Positions 1 through 5,717 of a DNA stretch of 7,191 bases are shown in pieces. The DNA is from Bacteroidota bacterium (GTDB lineage: Bacteria; Bacteroidota; Bacteroidia; Flavobacteriales; Flavobacteriaceae). The notes under the pieces are model-generated. The model was not told the origin of the DNA. It worked only from the letters and a program-made list of their open reading frames with translations, and made no database searches. A program made the position numbers and the translations under genes. The DNA lies in NCBI GenBank assembly GCA_023393485.1, contig JAEWLD010000159.1, positions 1 through 7,191 of the forward strand, read 5' to 3'. The first letter of the stretch is position 1. Each line of letters begins with the position of its first letter.

Positions 1-29
1 GCCTCGTCACTAGCGTTCCAAAGCGGGTG

Positions 30-60
30 CAAAAGTACAACTTCTTTTTTAACGCACAAG
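30..60 (-). promoter_or_regulatory. Promoter P3, proximal of three firing off the left edge
   Basis: Read on the minus strand, a TACTTTTG box (30-37) lies exactly 19 bp downstream of a TTG (57-59). This matches the Bacteroidota/Flavobacterium consensus TTG-N17-23-TAnnTTTG. The box is followed by the GC-rich stretch CACCCGC. Transcription would start near position 23-25 and run off the window. The driven gene is not visible. Confidence 0.7.
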
Positions 61-130
61 CATTTTTGAAAAAATATTTTTCTTCTTTTTCTTGAGCGTA
101 AAAACTACTTGAAAATCTTTTGCAGGACGG

Positions 131-162
131 CTAAAGTATAATCTTTATTCCTAACCTGCAAA
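131..162 (-). promoter_or_regulatory. Promoter P2, middle of three firing off the left edge
   Basis: Read on the minus strand, TACTTTAG (131-138; seven of eight consensus positions) lies 20 bp downstream of TTTG (159-162). It points the same way as P1 and P3, and a GC-rich stretch (CCGTCC) again follows the box. It is weaker than its neighbours because of the A in place of the third T. Confidence 0.5.
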
Positions 163-202
163 TATTTTTTTCAACAATGTTGCCGATGAACTTTTGAGGC
201 TG

Positions 203-233
203 CAAAGGTAATCCTCATTTTCGCATTTGCAAA
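203..233 (-). promoter_or_regulatory. Promoter P1, distal of three firing off the left edge
   Basis: Read on the minus strand, TACCTTTG (203-210) is a perfect TAnnTTTG box, 19 bp downstream of TTTG (230-233). CAGCCTC follows the box, resembling a GC-rich discriminator. The region upstream (about 234-300) has several A/T tracts that could act like an UP element; that part is inference. Confidence 0.65.
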
Positions 234-304
234 CGTTTCTACAACCTTTTTTGAAAGTTTTTTTCAACCCATTGTTTTCAAACGGTTTATCGCGCAAGAT
301 TTTT

Positions 305-382
305 GTGAGTCCGGATCTGCGTGAAGGATGGAAGCGGTAGCCCGCAGCGTCAGCGAGGACTATTAGCGGACAGCCTGACAGC
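305..382 (+). ncRNA. Possible structured RNA or interspersed repeat
   Basis: This GC-rich block sits in an otherwise AT-rich intergenic region. Possible pairings are GTCCG (309-313) with CGGAC (367-371), enclosing either CTGCG (317-321) with CGCAG (343-347) or a local hairpin in which GCCCGC (340-345) pairs with GCGAGGAC (353-360) around a seven-base loop. A quasi-repeat AGCGG-n-AGCC occurs twice, at 333-342 and 365-375. A strong intrinsic terminator follows at 391-420, which fits a plus-strand transcript, although that terminator also serves the gene on the other strand. Similar blocks are, from memory, common in flavobacterial intergenic DNA, and the Rfam Flavo-1 motif is one candidate. I cannot confirm the family or the strand. 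Confidence 0.35.
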
Positions 383-390
383 AACAAATA

Positions 391-420
391 AAAAAACAGC
401 CCTAAAAGCTGTTTTTTTTT
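391..420. terminator. Bidirectional intrinsic terminator
   Basis: A 10-bp perfect stem (391-400 with 408-417) with a seven-base loop CCTAAAA has a T-run on the plus side and an A-run on its left side, so it can end transcripts in both directions. On the minus strand it lies about 18 bp after the stop codon of the DUF4294 gene. On the plus strand it follows the GC-rich block at 305-382. Confidence 0.8.
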
Positions 421-437
421 GTTGGTGGCACGCCCAA

Positions 438-1112
438 TTATTTCGTCGCCTCTTTATTTTTCTTTACCCTGTCAACCCAGTAGGAATTAAGCTGATCATA
501 ATCTACCGGATAAGCCGCTTCCTGCTTTACCAATCTTCCGCTTTCAAAAGCGCGGACCAAAATGGTTTCAATAAGATAATCTTCATTGACCTGGAACGGT
601 TCATACTTCGATTTTAAATTGATATCGAAAAGTTTTGCCGTGTTGCTCGCCCAGAAAGCCTTCCAGCCGCTCTTATATTCTTTTACGAGATCAAAAGTAG
701 TGTGGCCGGTTTGGCGGTAAATCAATTTGATGAGGATTTGGCCTTGTTTGCGCGAGAGTTTTTTAAGCCGGTCTGTAAATTCGCCTTCTATATAATTCTC
801 GACAATCTTGAAATACTTCTTCTTTTCCTTTTCGGTCCTGAGCTTCGCCATGTTGCGATCAAGCGATGTCAGCCTTTCTGACGCAATCTTCGCATACGGA
901 TACGTTTTATAAACGCGGCTTTGCAAAAGCATAAACTGCTTCTTGAATTCGGGATCTGTATTGTCTTTATAAAGGACGATTTCCTCAAGATCGATCATTT
1001 TGGAAATCAGCGTGTCATTTTCCTCGACATCGAGGCTGTCCTTTGTAACTACCTGGGCAGCGGCGCCAAGGCTAAAGAAAAGAAACAATAAGGCAATGCG
1101 GATTATCTTCAT
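438..1112 (-). CDS. DUF4294 family exported protein
   Basis: This 224-residue protein matches, by its characteristic middle section, the DUF4294 family, which is largely confined to Bacteroidota and has no known function. Residues 1-19 form a signal peptide (hydrophobic run LLFLFFSLG, then AAA before Q20), so the mature protein should start at Q20 in the periplasm or envelope. The conserved core runs from about residue 40 (DLEEIVLYKD) to about 170, with the family-typical VYKTYPYAK (67-75), a charged helical stretch (about 85-125), and the segment QGQILIKLIYRQTGHTTFDL (123-142). The tail is rich in lysine. No catalytic motif is evident. The ATG start gives a proper signal peptide. The gene is divergent from the M42 peptidase 79 bp away, an arrangement I recall from other Flavobacteria. 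It has its own terminator at 391-420. Family assignment is from recall of the sequence pattern. Confidence 0.88.
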   Translation of the reverse strand: MKIIRIALLFLFFSLGAAAQVVTKDSLDVEENDTLISKMIDLEEIVLYKDNTDPEFKKQFMLLQSRVYKTYPYAKIASERLTSLDRNMAKLRTEKEKKKYFKIVENYIEGEFTDRLKKLSRKQGQILIKLIYRQTGHTTFDLVKEYKSGWKAFWASNTAKLFDINLKSKYEPFQVNEDYLIETILVRAFESGRLVKQEAAYPVDYDQLNSYWVDRVKKNKEATK

Positions 1113-1128
1113 ACTTTTTTGTTGAGAC

Positions 1129-1136
1129 CAAAAATA
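1129..1136 (-). promoter_or_regulatory. -7 box for the DUF4294 gene
   Basis: The minus strand reads TATTTTTG, a perfect TAnnTTTG box, 16 bp upstream of the DUF4294 start codon. No TTG lies at the expected 17-23 bp spacing, so the promoter is incomplete by motif. The implied leader is only about 10 nt. Confidence 0.4.
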
Positions 1137-1143
1137 TGGATTC

Positions 1144-1177
1144 TTTGAACAACTATGTTGCCAAATAATTATTTTAG
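1144..1177 (+). promoter_or_regulatory. Possible promoter of the M42 peptidase gene
   Basis: TTTG (1144-1147) and TATTTTAG (1170-1177; seven of eight consensus positions) are separated by 22 bp, within the range reported for Flavobacterium. The box ends 14 bp before the ATG. It lies next to the divergent DUF4294 promoter box. Confidence 0.35.
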
Positions 1178-1191
1178 CGAAAAATTATACC

Positions 1192-2277
1192 ATGAGCAAA
1201 CCGATCCTCAAACAATCATCAATAGCCTTTTTAGAAAAATACCTCAATAATGCATCGCCGACGGGTTACGAAGCCGAAGGCCAGAGAATCTGGATGGATT
1301 ATATCAGGCCTTATGTGGATACTTTTATCACAGACACTTACGGAACTGCGGTTGGCGTAATCAATCCCGACGCAAAATACAAAGTCGTCATTGAAGGCCA
1401 TTCGGACGAAATTTCATGGTATGTCAATTACATAACGGATAACGGGCTGATTTACGTCATCCGCAATGGCGGCTCAGACCATCAGATTGCGCCATCCAAA
1501 CGCGTCAATATCCATACGAAAAATGGTATCGTCAAAGGTGTTTTCGGCTGGCCGGCAATTCATACAAGGTTGCGCGAAAAAGAAGAAAACGCTAAAATCG
1601 ACAACCTGTTTATCGATATTGGCTGCAATAATAAGGACGAAGTTGAAAAACTCGGCGTCCATGTTGGCTGCGTGATTACTTATCCCGATGAATTCATGAT
1701 TCTCAACAACGATAAGTTTGTCTGCCGTGCGATTGATAACCGCATGGGCGGGTTCATGATTGCCGAAGTCGCGAGGTTACTGTCAGAAAACAAAAAGAAA
1801 TTGCCGTTCGGATTGTATATCACCAACTCGGTCCAGGAAGAAGTCGGTTTGCGCGGCGCCGAAATGATCACCAAGACCATCCGTCCCGACGTCGCCATAG
1901 TTACCGATGTCTGCCATGATACCACAACGCCGATGATCAACAAAAAGATCGAGGGCGAGATCCAGATCGGCAAAGGTCCGGTCGTGACCTATGCGCCTGC
2001 GGTGCAAAATAATCTGCGCGAATTGATTCTCGACACGGCCGAAAAGAAAAAAATCCCGTTCCAACGTCTGGCTTCGTCGCGCGTGACCGGAACAGATACC
2101 GACGCTTTCGCGTATAGCAACGGCGGCGTGGCTTCGGCACTTATTTCACTGCCGCTGCGCTATATGCATACAACGGTTGAAATGGTACATCGCGACGACG
2201 TGGAAAACGTGATCAGGCTCATTTACGAGTCATTGCTCAATATCAAAAACAACGAATCGTTCAACTACTTCAAATAA
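1192..2277 (+). CDS. M42 family zinc aminopeptidase
   Basis: This 361-residue protein is a complete member of peptidase family M42 (glutamyl aminopeptidase/PepA-TET/FrvX type), dinuclear metal enzymes that form large tetrahedral assemblies and trim short peptides in the cytoplasm. Expected ligands are all visible: H70 and D72 in EGHSDEI, D182 in AIDNRMGG, the catalytic glutamate E216 and ligand E217 in VQEEVGLRGA, D239 in VTDVCHD, and H326 in RYMHTTVEM. The inserted dimerisation (PDZ-like) domain falls about residues 75-165, including NGGSDHQIAPSKRV. There is no signal peptide. The length is normal for the family (about 340-370). A small departure is EGHSDEIS where many members have AHMDEIG. 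Substrate preference cannot be read from sequence. It is divergent from the DUF4294 gene and ends at a strong terminator. Confidence 0.95.
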   Translation: MSKPILKQSSIAFLEKYLNNASPTGYEAEGQRIWMDYIRPYVDTFITDTYGTAVGVINPDAKYKVVIEGHSDEISWYVNYITDNGLIYVIRNGGSDHQIAPSKRVNIHTKNGIVKGVFGWPAIHTRLREKEENAKIDNLFIDIGCNNKDEVEKLGVHVGCVITYPDEFMILNNDKFVCRAIDNRMGGFMIAEVARLLSENKKKLPFGLYITNSVQEEVGLRGAEMITKTIRPDVAIVTDVCHDTTTPMINKKIEGEIQIGKGPVVTYAPAVQNNLRELILDTAEKKKIPFQRLASSRVTGTDTDAFAYSNGGVASALISLPLRYMHTTVEMVHRDDVENVIRLIYESLLNIKNNESFNYFK

Positions 2278-2312
2278 AAAAAGCACCGGTGATGAATCGG
2301 TGCTTTTCTTTT
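2274..2312. terminator. Bidirectional terminator between convergent genes
   Basis: AAGCACCG (2281-2288) pairs perfectly with CGGTGCTT (2298-2305) around a nine-base loop. T-rich sequence follows on the plus strand, and an A-run precedes it that becomes a U-run on the minus strand. It lies just after the peptidase stop codon and 12 bp or more after the stop of the convergent small gene, so it likely serves both. Confidence 0.85.
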
Positions 2313-2324
2313 TAAGGTTGTTGT

Positions 2325-2708
2325 TTAAAGACAGCTTACAAGCCTTTCGCCGCTTTTGTTGATCGGGCGTTTTTTGGCTTTTTTCTCGACTGCGTTGATT
2401 TTTTTGAAATCGAGCGGAGAAATTTCTTTGTTGCCTTTGCCATCGATTACCAGAATGTCATCGGCGACGATTTCTGCAAAAGACTTACCTGGCATCAGTG
2501 GCGCAGCAGGTTCGGCGGTCGCTTCGATGATTTTCAAATCCTCTGCGATGTGTACCGCGTCATCTCCTGTCACTGTAGCGAGACGAACCTTAGCCGTGTC
2601 ATTCACTTTGTTTCCACCGTTTACTTCGGTAGCGTTGTGGATGTTTTCAGCGTTTGTGTTTGCAAAACCCAAAATTGCTGCAGCGATTGTAAATAAAAAA
2701 GTTTTCAT
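2325..2708 (-). CDS. Small exported hypothetical protein
   Basis: I do not recognise a named domain in this 127-residue protein. Residues 1-20 form a clear signal peptide (MKTFLF, a hydrophobic core, then NTNA before E21), so it should be exported. The mature part is short, polar and probably partly disordered up to about residue 48. Two similar nine-residue segments follow, at 54-62 (IAEDLKIIE) and 81-89 (VADDILVID), each followed about nine residues on by Pro-Leu (70-71 and 98-99), suggesting an internal duplication. The C-terminus is basic (KKAKKRPINK) and ends SCL. The ATG at 2708 gives a proper signal peptide. A perfect -7 box lies about 60 bp upstream. The 13 bases upstream of the start are the same as those of the neighbouring ankyrin gene. 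No plus-strand gene overlaps it credibly. Confidence 0.8.
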   Translation of the reverse strand: MKTFLFTIAAAILGFANTNAENIHNATEVNGGNKVNDTAKVRLATVTGDDAVHIAEDLKIIEATAEPAAPLMPGKSFAEIVADDILVIDGKGNKEISPLDFKKINAVEKKAKKRPINKSGERLVSCL

Positions 2709-2766
2709 GATGATTGATTTTTTTTGATGATGATTTAATGATTGAATGATGATGTATTTTCTTGTA

Positions 2767-2774
2767 CAAAGATA
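2767..2774 (-). promoter_or_regulatory. -7 box for the small exported protein gene
   Basis: The minus strand reads TATCTTTG, a perfect TAnnTTTG box. A transcript starting near 2760 would carry a leader of about 50 nt made largely of ATCATC and A-rich sequence. No TTG is found at the normal upstream distance. Confidence 0.45.
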
Positions 2775-2905
2775 TGGCTAAAATCAGGTATTATGTTTTA
2801 CACAGTACTGAAATTTAACTTTAATTTAACATTTGTCGAATTGGCTATCAATGAACGGATTGGTGGCAAGACGTGTAATTTCACAATGAGGTTGCATCAA
2901 CAAAG

Positions 2906-2933
2906 AAAAAAAGCGCCATTTTCATGACGCTTT
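2906..2933 (-). terminator. Terminator of the ankyrin-repeat gene
   Basis: On the minus strand a 10-bp stem (2933-2924 with 2919-2910; one G-U pair) closes a GAAA tetraloop and runs directly into a U-tract. It begins five bases after the stop codon of the ankyrin gene, a textbook intrinsic terminator. Confidence 0.88.
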
Positions 2934-2937
2934 CCTA

Positions 2938-3324
2938 TTAGCTTTTGGCTCCCGCTTTCCGCAGCATTATCGCTGCATCTTTGGCGTTTGACGAAATTGC
3001 ACATTTCATCGCCGTCATGCCGCTCTCATTCTTGAAATTCATATCGGCACCTTTTGACAATAGGAATTCGATGATTTCAACATTGTTGTAACGCGCGGCG
3101 ATCATCAGCGGCGACATATCATTTGATTTTTCATTGACATCGGCGCCGTACTCGACGAATTTTTTTACGGTAGCGATATCGCCTTTGCTGATTGCCGCGC
3201 AAAGTGGCGTGACGTTCGGACGGGCTTCAGCCGTAATGGCGGTTGTGCTGCCGGTTGTTGAGGCAATTGCGGCGTTGGTGAAAGTGACTAACGCCATTCC
3301 GAGATAAACGATCGTTTTTTTCAT
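2938..3324 (-). CDS. Exported ankyrin-repeat protein
   Basis: This 128-residue protein has a signal peptide (about residues 1-22; KK, then a hydrophobic core ending in IAS) followed by two full ankyrin repeats and part of a third. Repeat 1 spans about 38-67 (PLCAAISKGDIATVKKFVEYGADVN), repeat 2 about 70-100 (SPLMIAARYNNVEIIEFLLSKGADMN) and repeat 3 about 102-127 (TAMKCAISSNAKDAAIMLRKAGA). Ankyrin repeats bind protein partners, and exported single-domain versions of this size occur in Flavobacteria with no known partner. The partner here is unknown. The start is set by the signal peptide. It has its own terminator but no clear promoter box. A short inverted repeat (CCGAC-N5-GTCGG, 3365-3379) lies about 45 bp upstream of the start. 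Confidence 0.9.
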   Translation of the reverse strand: MKKTIVYLGMALVTFTNAAIASTTGSTTAITAEARPNVTPLCAAISKGDIATVKKFVEYGADVNEKSNDMSPLMIAARYNNVEIIEFLLSKGADMNFKNESGMTAMKCAISSNAKDAAIMLRKAGAKS

Positions 3325-3364
3325 TATGATTGATTTTTGATTGATAATTAGTTGATGAACTTGA

Positions 3365-3379
3365 CCGACAAGACGTCGG
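3365..3379. repeat. Short inverted repeat upstream of the ankyrin gene
   Basis: CCGAC (3365-3369) and GTCGG (3375-3379) form a perfect inverted repeat around AAGAC in an AT-rich leader or promoter region. It could be a leader hairpin or a regulator-binding site; nothing here decides which. Confidence 0.4.
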
Positions 3380-3441
3380 CTATTTTTAATTGTTACAGTA
3401 TCAGATTTTTATAACAAAATTTTAACAACGGAAAATCCAAT

Positions 3442-3467
3442 AAAAAAAACCGCCTGAGAAGACGGTT
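3442..3467 (-). terminator. Terminator of purC
   Basis: On the minus strand AACCGTC pairs with GGCGGTT (3467-3461 with 3454-3448, one U-G pair) around a six-base loop, then runs into a long U-tract. It lies about 27 bp after the purC stop codon. Confidence 0.85.
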
Positions 3468-3493
3468 CATTGAAAATTTAAACAAATTCGGAT

Positions 3494-4444
3494 TTAGCGT
3501 TGCTTCAAAAATCCAGTCACGTTTTGCTCGATTCGTTCGTGAATCGACGATATGTCTGCCTTGACGAACTTTTCGCCCAGGATATTTTCATACAATTCAA
3601 TATAGCGTTCAGAAACCGAAGCGATGTACTGATCACTCATCTCCGGAATCTGCTGGCCTTCTTTCCCCTGAAAACCGTTTTCAATCAGCCAGCGGCGCAC
3701 GAATTCCTTTGACAGCTGCTTTTGCTCCTCGCCTTTCGCCTGTCTTTCCGCATAACCGTCGGCGTAGAAATATCGCGACGAATCGGGCGTATGGATTTCA
3801 TCGATGAGCACGATTTTACCGTCTTTGGTCTTTCCGAATTCATATTTCGTATCGACCAGAATCAGTCCGCGCGAGGCCGCAATCCCGGTTCCGCGTTCAA
3901 ACAGGTCGCGGGTGTATTTTTCAAGTACGGCATAATCGTCTGCCGAAACGATTCCTTTGTTCAGTATCTCTTCGCGCGAGATATCTTCATCGTGCTCGCC
4001 ATTGTCTGCCTTGGTCGAGGGCGTGATGATCGGTTCGGGAAATTTGTCGTTTTCCTTCAGTCCTTCAGGCATCGAAACTCCGCAAAGGATACGTTTGCCT
4101 GCCGCATATTCGCGCGCCGCATGACCCGAAAGGTAACCGCGAATGACCATTTCGACTTTAAAAGGCTCGCACAAATGGCCGACGGCGACATTGGGATCGG
4201 GCGTAGCGATAAGCCAATTTGGAACGATGTCAGAAGTCAGTTCCATAAACCTGGTCGCAATCTGATTGAGGATTTGGCCTTTATAGGGAATTCCCTTCGG
4301 CATTACGACGTCAAACGCCGAAAGTCTATCTGTCGCGATCATCACCAATAACTCGTCATTGATGTTGTAGACTTCACGGACTTTGCCGCGATAAACCGAT
4401 TTCTGTCCCGGAAAACGGAAATCCGTAGTAGTGATAGTGTTCAT
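3494..4444 (-). CDS. purC: SAICAR synthetase (phosphoribosylaminoimidazole-succinocarboxamide synthase)
   Basis: The enzyme joins CAIR and aspartate using ATP to give SAICAR, a late step of IMP synthesis in the cytoplasm. At 316 residues it belongs to the longer form of the family (about 300 residues, as in yeast Ade1) rather than the roughly 240-residue form. Visible family motifs are the N-terminal nucleotide-binding segment YRGKVREVY (18-26), [18 protein letters not shown] (39-56), the signature [16 protein letters not shown] (97-112), [15 protein letters not shown] (142-156), the second signature [10 protein letters not shown] (196-205) and [14 protein letters not shown] (213-226). The start ATG is followed directly by the conserved N-terminus. 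A TAATTTTG box lies about 20 bp upstream, and terminators bound both sides, so it appears to be transcribed alone rather than in a purine operon. No anomalies seen. Confidence 0.97.
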   Translation of the reverse strand: MNTITTTDFRFPGQKSVYRGKVREVYNINDELLVMIATDRLSAFDVVMPKGIPYKGQILNQIATRFMELTSDIVPNWLIATPDPNVAVGHLCEPFKVEMVIRGYLSGHAAREYAAGKRILCGVSMPEGLKENDKFPEPIITPSTKADNGEHDEDISREEILNKGIVSADDYAVLEKYTRDLFERGTGIAASRGLILVDTKYEFGKTKDGKIVLIDEIHTPDSSRYFYADGYAERQAKGEEQKQLSKEFVRRWLIENGFQGKEGQQIPEMSDQYIASVSERYIELYENILGEKFVKADISSIHERIEQNVTGFLKQR

Positions 4445-4463
4445 AGTTGTGTTGTTGGAGCGG

Positions 4464-4471
4464 CAAAATTA
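4464..4471 (-). promoter_or_regulatory. -7 box for purC
   Basis: The minus strand reads TAATTTTG, a perfect TAnnTTTG box 20 bp upstream of the purC ATG. It directly follows the phoH terminator, consistent with a fresh start of transcription. No TTG lies at the usual distance because that stretch is occupied by the terminator. Confidence 0.45.
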
Positions 4472-4474
4472 AAT

Positions 4475-4497
4475 AAAAAAGACACCCGAGAGTGCCT
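4475..4497 (-). terminator. Terminator downstream of phoH
   Basis: On the minus strand AGGCAC (4497-4492) pairs with GTGTCT (4485-4480) around a six-base loop, with one G-U pair, followed by a U-tract (4479-4475). It is about 170 bp after the phoH stop and immediately before the purC promoter box, so it probably separates the two transcription units. Confidence 0.7.
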
Positions 4498-4502
4498 GGA
4501 TT

Positions 4503-4662
4503 AATTTGAAAATTTGGAAATTCGAAAATTAAAATCACCAGATCACAAAATTTGACCCTTTCAATTCATTCGCAAATTCGATTTTAATAAGTATCGCCGC
4601 TAAAATTGGAACCAGATAATTTTCAGATCAGCTCACATTTTCAAATTCCAAAATTTTCAAAT
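4503..4662. repeat. About 160 bp stretch bounded by inverted repeats
   Basis: The left arm (4503-4530) and the reverse complement of the right arm (4637-4662) align over about 26 bases with one mismatch and two single-base gaps. Both are made of GAAAATTT/GGAA blocks. The interior of about 106 bp has no open reading frame. It could be a small non-autonomous mobile element, an intergenic repeat family, or the stem of a long phoH 3' hairpin. Blocks of this kind are, from memory, frequent in Flavobacterium intergenic DNA. No target-site duplication is evident. The right arm ends two bases from the phoH stop codon. Confidence 0.5.
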
Positions 4663-4664
4663 GA

Positions 4665-5615
4665 TCAATCGTGATTTTCAATGCTCTTATAGGCGTCGAT
4701 GACTTTTTTGACGAGCTTGTGGCGGACGATATCCTTATCATCGAGGTAAATGATGCCGATGCCGTCAATGCTTTTGAGCACAAGCAAGGCTTCCTTCAAT
4801 CCCGATGTTGTCCGGCGCGGCAAGTCAACCTGGCCAGGATCGCCGGTAATCATGAATTTAGCGTTTTTGCCCATGCGAGTCAAAAACATTTTCATTTGCG
4901 AATGCGTCGTATTCTGCGCTTCGTCAAGAATAACGAATGCGTTGTCAAGCGTACGCCCGCGCATAAAGGCAAGCGGCGCAATCTGAATGATGCCTTTTGA
5001 AATATAATCTTCAAGTGACTGTGCGGGAATCATGTCGCGAAGCGCATCGTACAGTGGTTGCATATACGGATCAAGCTTCTCTTTCATGTCGCCGGGCAAA
5101 AAACCGAGGTTCTCGCCTGCTTCAACCGCGGGACGCGTGAGAATGATCCGCCTGACTGATTTTTCCTTCAATGCCTTGACCGCCATCGCTACGCCTGTAT
5201 ACGTTTTTCCCGTACCGGCCGGGCCGACCGCAAAAACCATATCGTTTTTGTTCATCGTATTGACGAGCAACTGCTGGTTTGCCGTCATCGCCTTGATGAT
5301 TTTTCCGCCAACGCCGTGCACCAAAATCTTGTCGTCGCCGAGCATCCGCTGCTCATCCTGTGCGCCGCCTTCGATGACGCGCTCAATCACGTTGTCGTCA
5401 ATGCGGTTGTAACGCGAGAAATGCGCCATCAAACGGTTGAAGCGGTTCTCAAATTCATCGAGCACTTCCGGCTCGCCAAAAGCTTTGATGGTAGTGCCGC
5501 GCGCGACGATTTTCAGTTTCGGATAATATTTTTTTATGGTTTCAAGGTGCGAATCCTGGGCGCCCCAAAATTCCTTCGGGGCAATATCTACCAGCTCAAT
5601 AATTCTTTCGTTCAA
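4665..5615 (-). CDS. phoH: PhoH family ATPase (PhoH/YbeZ type)
   Basis: This is a 316-residue cytoplasmic P-loop ATPase of the PhoH/YbeZ family, related to superfamily I helicase cores and linked in other bacteria to YbeY and rRNA or RNA processing. Residues 1-110 form the N-terminal domain with a KH-like fold. The ATPase domain has Walker A GPAGTGKT (131-138), the family segment LTRPAVEAGENLGFLPGD (159-176), Walker B VILDEAQN (228-235) and ITGDPGQVDLPR (256-267). The start is a TTG at 5615: the upstream frame closes at a stop 12 bp further, no ATG occurs before residue 63, and the first residues (NERIIELVDIAPKEFWGAQD) look like the conserved flavobacterial N-terminus. A good promoter lies at 5668-5700. 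The gene is divergent from the adenosyltransferase homologue. No missing motif. Confidence 0.95.
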   Translation of the reverse strand: MNERIIELVDIAPKEFWGAQDSHLETIKKYYPKLKIVARGTTIKAFGEPEVLDEFENRFNRLMAHFSRYNRIDDNVIERVIEGGAQDEQRMLGDDKILVHGVGGKIIKAMTANQQLLVNTMNKNDMVFAVGPAGTGKTYTGVAMAVKALKEKSVRRIILTRPAVEAGENLGFLPGDMKEKLDPYMQPLYDALRDMIPAQSLEDYISKGIIQIAPLAFMRGRTLDNAFVILDEAQNTTHSQMKMFLTRMGKNAKFMITGDPGQVDLPRRTTSGLKEALLVLKSIDGIGIIYLDDKDIVRHKLVKKVIDAYKSIENHD

Positions 5616-5652
5616 TCTCTGGAGTTTTTAGTTAATTTCGCCAATATATTAT

Positions 5653-5660
5653 TAGCTTTG
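5653..5660 (+). promoter_or_regulatory. -7 box for the adenosyltransferase gene
   Basis: TAGCTTTG is a perfect TAnnTTTG box, 57 bp before the start codon. No TTG is found 17-23 bp upstream. A transcript starting near 5666 would carry a leader of about 50 nt that includes the hairpin CGGG-CAAAGT-CCCG (5683-5696). Confidence 0.4.
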
Positions 5661-5667
5661 CCTTTTC

Positions 5668-5700
5668 CAAATTTAGTGAAATCGGGCAAAGTCCCGCAAA
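5668..5700 (-). promoter_or_regulatory. Promoter of phoH
   Basis: Read on the minus strand, TTTG (5697-5700) and TAAATTTG (5668-5675) are 21 bp apart, matching the Bacteroidota consensus TTTG-N19-21-TAnnTTTG. The implied start is near 5662, giving a leader of about 45 nt before the TTG start codon. The spacer contains the inverted repeat CGGG-N6-CCCG. Confidence 0.6.
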
Positions 5701-5717
5701 TAGTTATAAACAACTTT

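Noticed and set aside
151..387. A 78-codon minus-strand open frame
   Set aside because: It overlaps the tandem promoters and the possible RNA block, has a biased composition (runs of Lys and Phe) and no known domain.
1..437. tRNA or rRNA gene inside the left intergenic region
   Set aside because: No cloverleaf, CCA end or recognisable rRNA segment is present. The tandem promoters point to such a gene outside the window, but none is visible.
321..617. A 98-codon plus-strand open frame
   Set aside because: It runs across the GC-rich block and terminator and then opposite the DUF4294 gene; its sequence shows no protein-like conservation pattern I can recognise.
2356..2927. Plus-strand open frames at 2356-2727 and 2742-2927
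   Set aside because: The first is antisense to the small exported protein gene, and the second spans promoter and terminator sequence of minus-strand genes.
3722..4351. A 209-codon open frame on the plus strand
   Set aside because: It lies entirely opposite purC, whose motifs are intact, and the translation has no domain-like pattern. It is a shadow of purC.
5316..5717. Upstream in-frame extension of the adenosyltransferase gene to give 416 residues
   Set aside because: The extra part is antisense to phoH and the conserved N-terminus (MSIITLTTDYG) starts exactly at 5718, behind a promoter-like box.
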